A DNA stretch of 6,947 nt from Phascolarctobacterium_B sp045598345 (lineage in GTDB: Bacteria; Bacillota; Negativicutes; Acidaminococcales; Acidaminococcaceae), in the NCBI GenBank assembly GCA_045598345.1, contig JAZLLX010000120.1, positions 1 through 6,947 on the forward strand. The letters are read 5' to 3'. The translations under genes and the position numbers were made by a program. Below are positions 5,509-6,947 of the stretch, one piece after another. How positions within the stretch are numbered: position 1 is the stretch's first letter; each line of letters begins with the position of its first letter. The notes under the pieces are model-generated. The model saw nothing but the letters and a program-made list of their open reading frames with translations. It was not told the DNA's origin and searched no databases.

Positions 5509-5558
5509 GAAGGCGTGCAACAAATGCTGCACGCCTTCTGCAAACAGGTCCGCCTGTT
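5509..5558 (-). other. two intercistronic hairpins
   Basis: An 81-bp gap after the deacetylase stop holds two stems. The first in transcription is AACAGG/CCTGTT (5553-5558 with 5543-5548, 4-nt loop). The second is a perfect 11-bp stem around GGCGTGCA (5509-5519 with 5528-5538, 8-nt loop). Neither is followed by a T-run on either strand, so they are not classical terminators. They may protect the 3' end of the first cistron, act as a processing site, or lower expression of the downstream genes. Confidence 0.6.
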
Positions 5559-5564
5559 AATCAA

Positions 5565-6446
5565 TTAGTGTTTCTTGGGAAAGCGTTTGAGAAATTCATC
5601 CGCCATTTCGTTCAAGGTGCACCATCTTACACCTTCATGCTTGTTGATGTGGTCAATCAAATGTTGATGGCAGTTCAAGCATTTAATACGTCCGGAAACA
5701 TCGGGATGAATGGTCATCGGGAAAATTGCGAAGTCATAGTTTTCATAAACATAATCAAAGCTGTCTTCCCACATACCGAAAATCTCTCTGGGACTGTGGA
5801 AGCCGAAGCTGTTGGGGGACTTCTTAATGAACATCATGGGAGGAATATCGTCCAAATCCCAGTTTGCAGGAATTTCCACCAAGTCAGTTTCTTCACCACG
5901 AACCAACGGTTTCATCCAGGTCTCTGCGGGAGCGGAGTAATCAATCTTGCTCCAGCTGTCGCCGATACGTACATAATAGGGCATGCAGTCATGATGCATT
6001 AAGGAATGGTCATATTTAATGCCATATTTTTTCAACAGTTTGTCCGTAACATTACTGAATTCCCACCAGGGAGCAACATAGCCGGTGGGGCCCTTGCCTG
6101 TAAGTTTGGTAATCAGTTCAATGGACTTTTTCAAAATGTCTTCTTCCTGTTGCGGGGTCATCGCAATGGGATTTTCGTGGGAATAACCATGGGCGCCAAT
6201 TTCGTGACCTGCTTCAACAATCATTTTCATTTGCTCCGGGAATGTTTCAATGGAATGGCCGGGAGCAAACCAGGTAACTTTCAAATTATTCTTTTTGAAT
6301 AATTTCAAAAGACGGGGAATGCCTACTTCACCTGCAAACAGACCTCTGGAAATATCATCCGGAGAATCTTCACCGCCATAGGAACCTAACCAACCTGCTA
6401 CCGCATCAATGTCAACACCATAACCAACCAGAATCTCTTTTGCCAT
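5565..6446 (-). CDS. CE4 polysaccharide deacetylase-like / cyclic-amide hydrolase (HpPgdA/PuuE type)
   Basis: The 293-residue protein is full length for the HpPgdA/PuuE branch of the CE4 (NodB) fold. Asp14 in GVDIDAVAGW and His86 and His90 in GHEIGAHGYSHE form the metal site. APWWEF (125-130) and TIHPDVSGR with His247 complete the active-site motifs. It lacks a signal peptide or membrane anchor, so it acts in the cytosol, unusual for a peptidoglycan deacetylase. Relatives include the Helicobacter peptidoglycan deacetylase, PuuE allantoinase and a bacterial cyclic imidase. The neighbouring nitrilase-type amidase favours a ring-opening hydrolase, but sequence alone does not decide. AGGAGG (6455-6460) lies 8 bp before the ATG. 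It is the first gene of the operon, divergent from lysR. Confidence 0.9.
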   Translation of the reverse strand: MAKEILVGYGVDIDAVAGWLGSYGGEDSPDDISRGLFAGEVGIPRLLKLFKKNNLKVTWFAPGHSIETFPEQMKMIVEAGHEIGAHGYSHENPIAMTPQQEEDILKKSIELITKLTGKGPTGYVAPWWEFSNVTDKLLKKYGIKYDHSLMHHDCMPYYVRIGDSWSKIDYSAPAETWMKPLVRGEETDLVEIPANWDLDDIPPMMFIKKSPNSFGFHSPREIFGMWEDSFDYVYENYDFAIFPMTIHPDVSGRIKCLNCHQHLIDHINKHEGVRWCTLNEMADEFLKRFPKKH

Positions 6447-6477
6447 TTTGTAATCCTCCTTTTACAATAATATTTTT

Positions 6478-6505
6478 GCAGTTATCTTTTGGCGTGATAA
6501 ACTGC
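6478..6505 (-). other. imperfect inverted repeat in the operon leader
   Basis: GCAGTTATC (6478-6486) and GATAAACTGC (6496-6505) are complementary with one bulged base around a 9-nt centre. They lie in the predicted untranslated leader of the deacetylase mRNA, upstream of the ribosome binding site. It overlaps a smaller AACTG/CAGTT stem (6500-6512), so alternative folds are possible. No known riboswitch was recognised. Confidence 0.35.
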
Positions 6506-6519
6506 TTCAGTTACTTTCA

Positions 6520-6548
6520 ATTATAAGTATTCGCAATTACAATGGGAA
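6520..6548 (-). promoter_or_regulatory. promoter of the deacetylase operon
   Basis: On the minus strand a perfect -10 TATAAT (6520-6525) lies 17 bp from a weak -35 TTCCCA (6543-6548, 4 of 6 matches). A poor -35 next to an upstream regulator site is typical of an activator-dependent promoter. The start would be near 6513, giving a leader of about 67 nt. Confidence 0.7.
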
Positions 6549-6585
6549 GTAAAACCTTTTTTACCTGTGGTAAAAATATTTTTAC
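6549..6585. promoter_or_regulatory. LysR-type operator with four phased half-sites
   Basis: GTAAAA (6549-6554), TTTTAC (6559-6564), GTAAAA (6570-6575) and TTTTAC (6580-6585) alternate in orientation, with starts 10, 11 and 10 bp apart, so all face one side of the helix. They include TTTTTACC-TGT-GGTAAAAA (6558-6576) and a perfect 16-bp palindrome (6570-6585). The array begins immediately upstream of the operon -35. This is the position where a LysR tetramer binds to activate, and it could also repress lysR itself. Confidence 0.7.
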
Positions 6586-6653
6586 ATCACACAAATGAAA
6601 AAATGTGGTATTATATGTATTGTATGAAGATTTCAGAAAGGAGTTACGCCTAA

Positions 6654-6947
6654 ATGCTAACATTGGAATTGCTGGAAAAAATCAAAACCATTCAGGAAAC
6701 GGGCAGTTTTGCCAAGGCGGCTGACAAATTGTATCTTTCCCGTCAGGCCCTGCTCTCACAGATAACCTCACTGGAACAGGAAATCGGTTTCGCAATCTTC
6801 CAACGCAGTGCCAAGGGAACTGTTTTCACCAAAGCGGGACTGATGTTTTTCAGCGAATCAACCGGCATTATGGACTCCTATCAGGGGCTGTTGAGAAAAT
6901 GCAACGAAACCGCAGCGGGGATTCATTCTTTGCGTATCGGCTCCCTT
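6654..6947 (+). CDS. LysR-type transcriptional regulator, 3' end outside window
   Basis: The first 98 residues are present and open to the window edge. They carry the LysR N-terminal winged helix: GSFAKAADKLYLSRQALLSQ (17-36), SLEQEIG (39-45) and FQRSAKGTVFTKAG (49-62), followed by the linker helix. The effector-binding domain begins only at the cut end (LRIGSL). AAAGGAG (6637-6643) lies 10 bp before the ATG. The gene is divergent from the deacetylase operon, the usual arrangement for a LysR protein controlling its neighbour in response to a pathway compound; the inducer is unknown. A clear promoter for lysR was not identified, although TATTAT (6609-6614) could be its -10. Confidence 0.9.
   Translation, partial: MLTLELLEKIKTIQETGSFAKAADKLYLSRQALLSQITSLEQEIGFAIFQRSAKGTVFTKAGLMFFSESTGIMDSYQGLLRKCNETAAGIHSLRIGSL

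Noticed and set aside
5509..5538. Terminator ending the deacetylase transcript
   Set aside because: The stem is strong but lacks a T-run, and the next genes have no visible promoter of their own, so full termination is unlikely.
5565..6446. Confident call as a peptidoglycan deacetylase
   Set aside because: The fold and metal ligands fit, but there is no export signal, and the partners (amidase, metal chaperone) point to small-molecule metabolism. I kept the broader call.

Overview
The window looks like chromosomal DNA of an anaerobic Firmicute (Clostridia or Negativicutes grade; no closer placement is possible by eye). The evidence is moderate-to-low GC with AT-rich intergenic DNA, strong AGGAGG-type ribosome binding sites, consensus sigma-A-like promoters with 17-bp spacers, and short intrinsic terminators. 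Every complete gene lies on the minus strand. Only a truncated LysR-type regulator at the right edge is on the plus strand.

Right part (about 6947 to 3277): a regulator-controlled metabolic operon. A divergent lysR (6654 onward, cut by the window end) faces, in transcription order: a CE4/PuuE-type deacetylase or cyclic-amide hydrolase (6446-5565), a small Cys-rich protein of unknown function (5483-5130), a CobW/COG0523 metal-chaperone GTPase (5133-4093) and a nitrilase-superfamily amidase (4089-3277). The last three are tightly packed (4-bp overlap, then a 3-bp gap). Two hairpins separate the first gene from the rest. The lysR/deacetylase intergenic region carries four GTAAAA/TTTTAC half-sites spaced one helical turn apart, directly upstream of a TATAAT promoter. 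A reasonable but unproven reading is metal-dependent ring opening of a cyclic imide or ureide, followed by hydrolysis of the resulting open-chain amide, with the GTPase supplying metal.

Middle (3196 to 2470): a complete type III toxin-antitoxin locus. In order it has a perfect TTGACA-17-TATAAT promoter, about 2.2 copies of a 37-bp-period antitoxin RNA repeat (toxI) that can fold as an H-type pseudoknot, an intrinsic terminator, a ToxN/AbiQ endoribonuclease gene and a second intrinsic terminator.

Left-centre (2447 to 530): a probable three-gene operon of a Fic AMP-transferase-type protein with a C-terminal DNA-binding-like domain, an MmcQ/YjbR protein and a small single-domain EamA transporter. 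The fic promoter overlaps a perfect 12-bp inverted repeat with a third copy just downstream, which suggests autoregulation.

Left edge (1-529): no gene. It is a dense mosaic of repeats: two inverted, hairpin-bearing REP-like copies, three exact copies of a 15-mer, and degenerate arrays with a strict 7-nt period. The longest array runs 98 bp and abuts the EamA stop codon.
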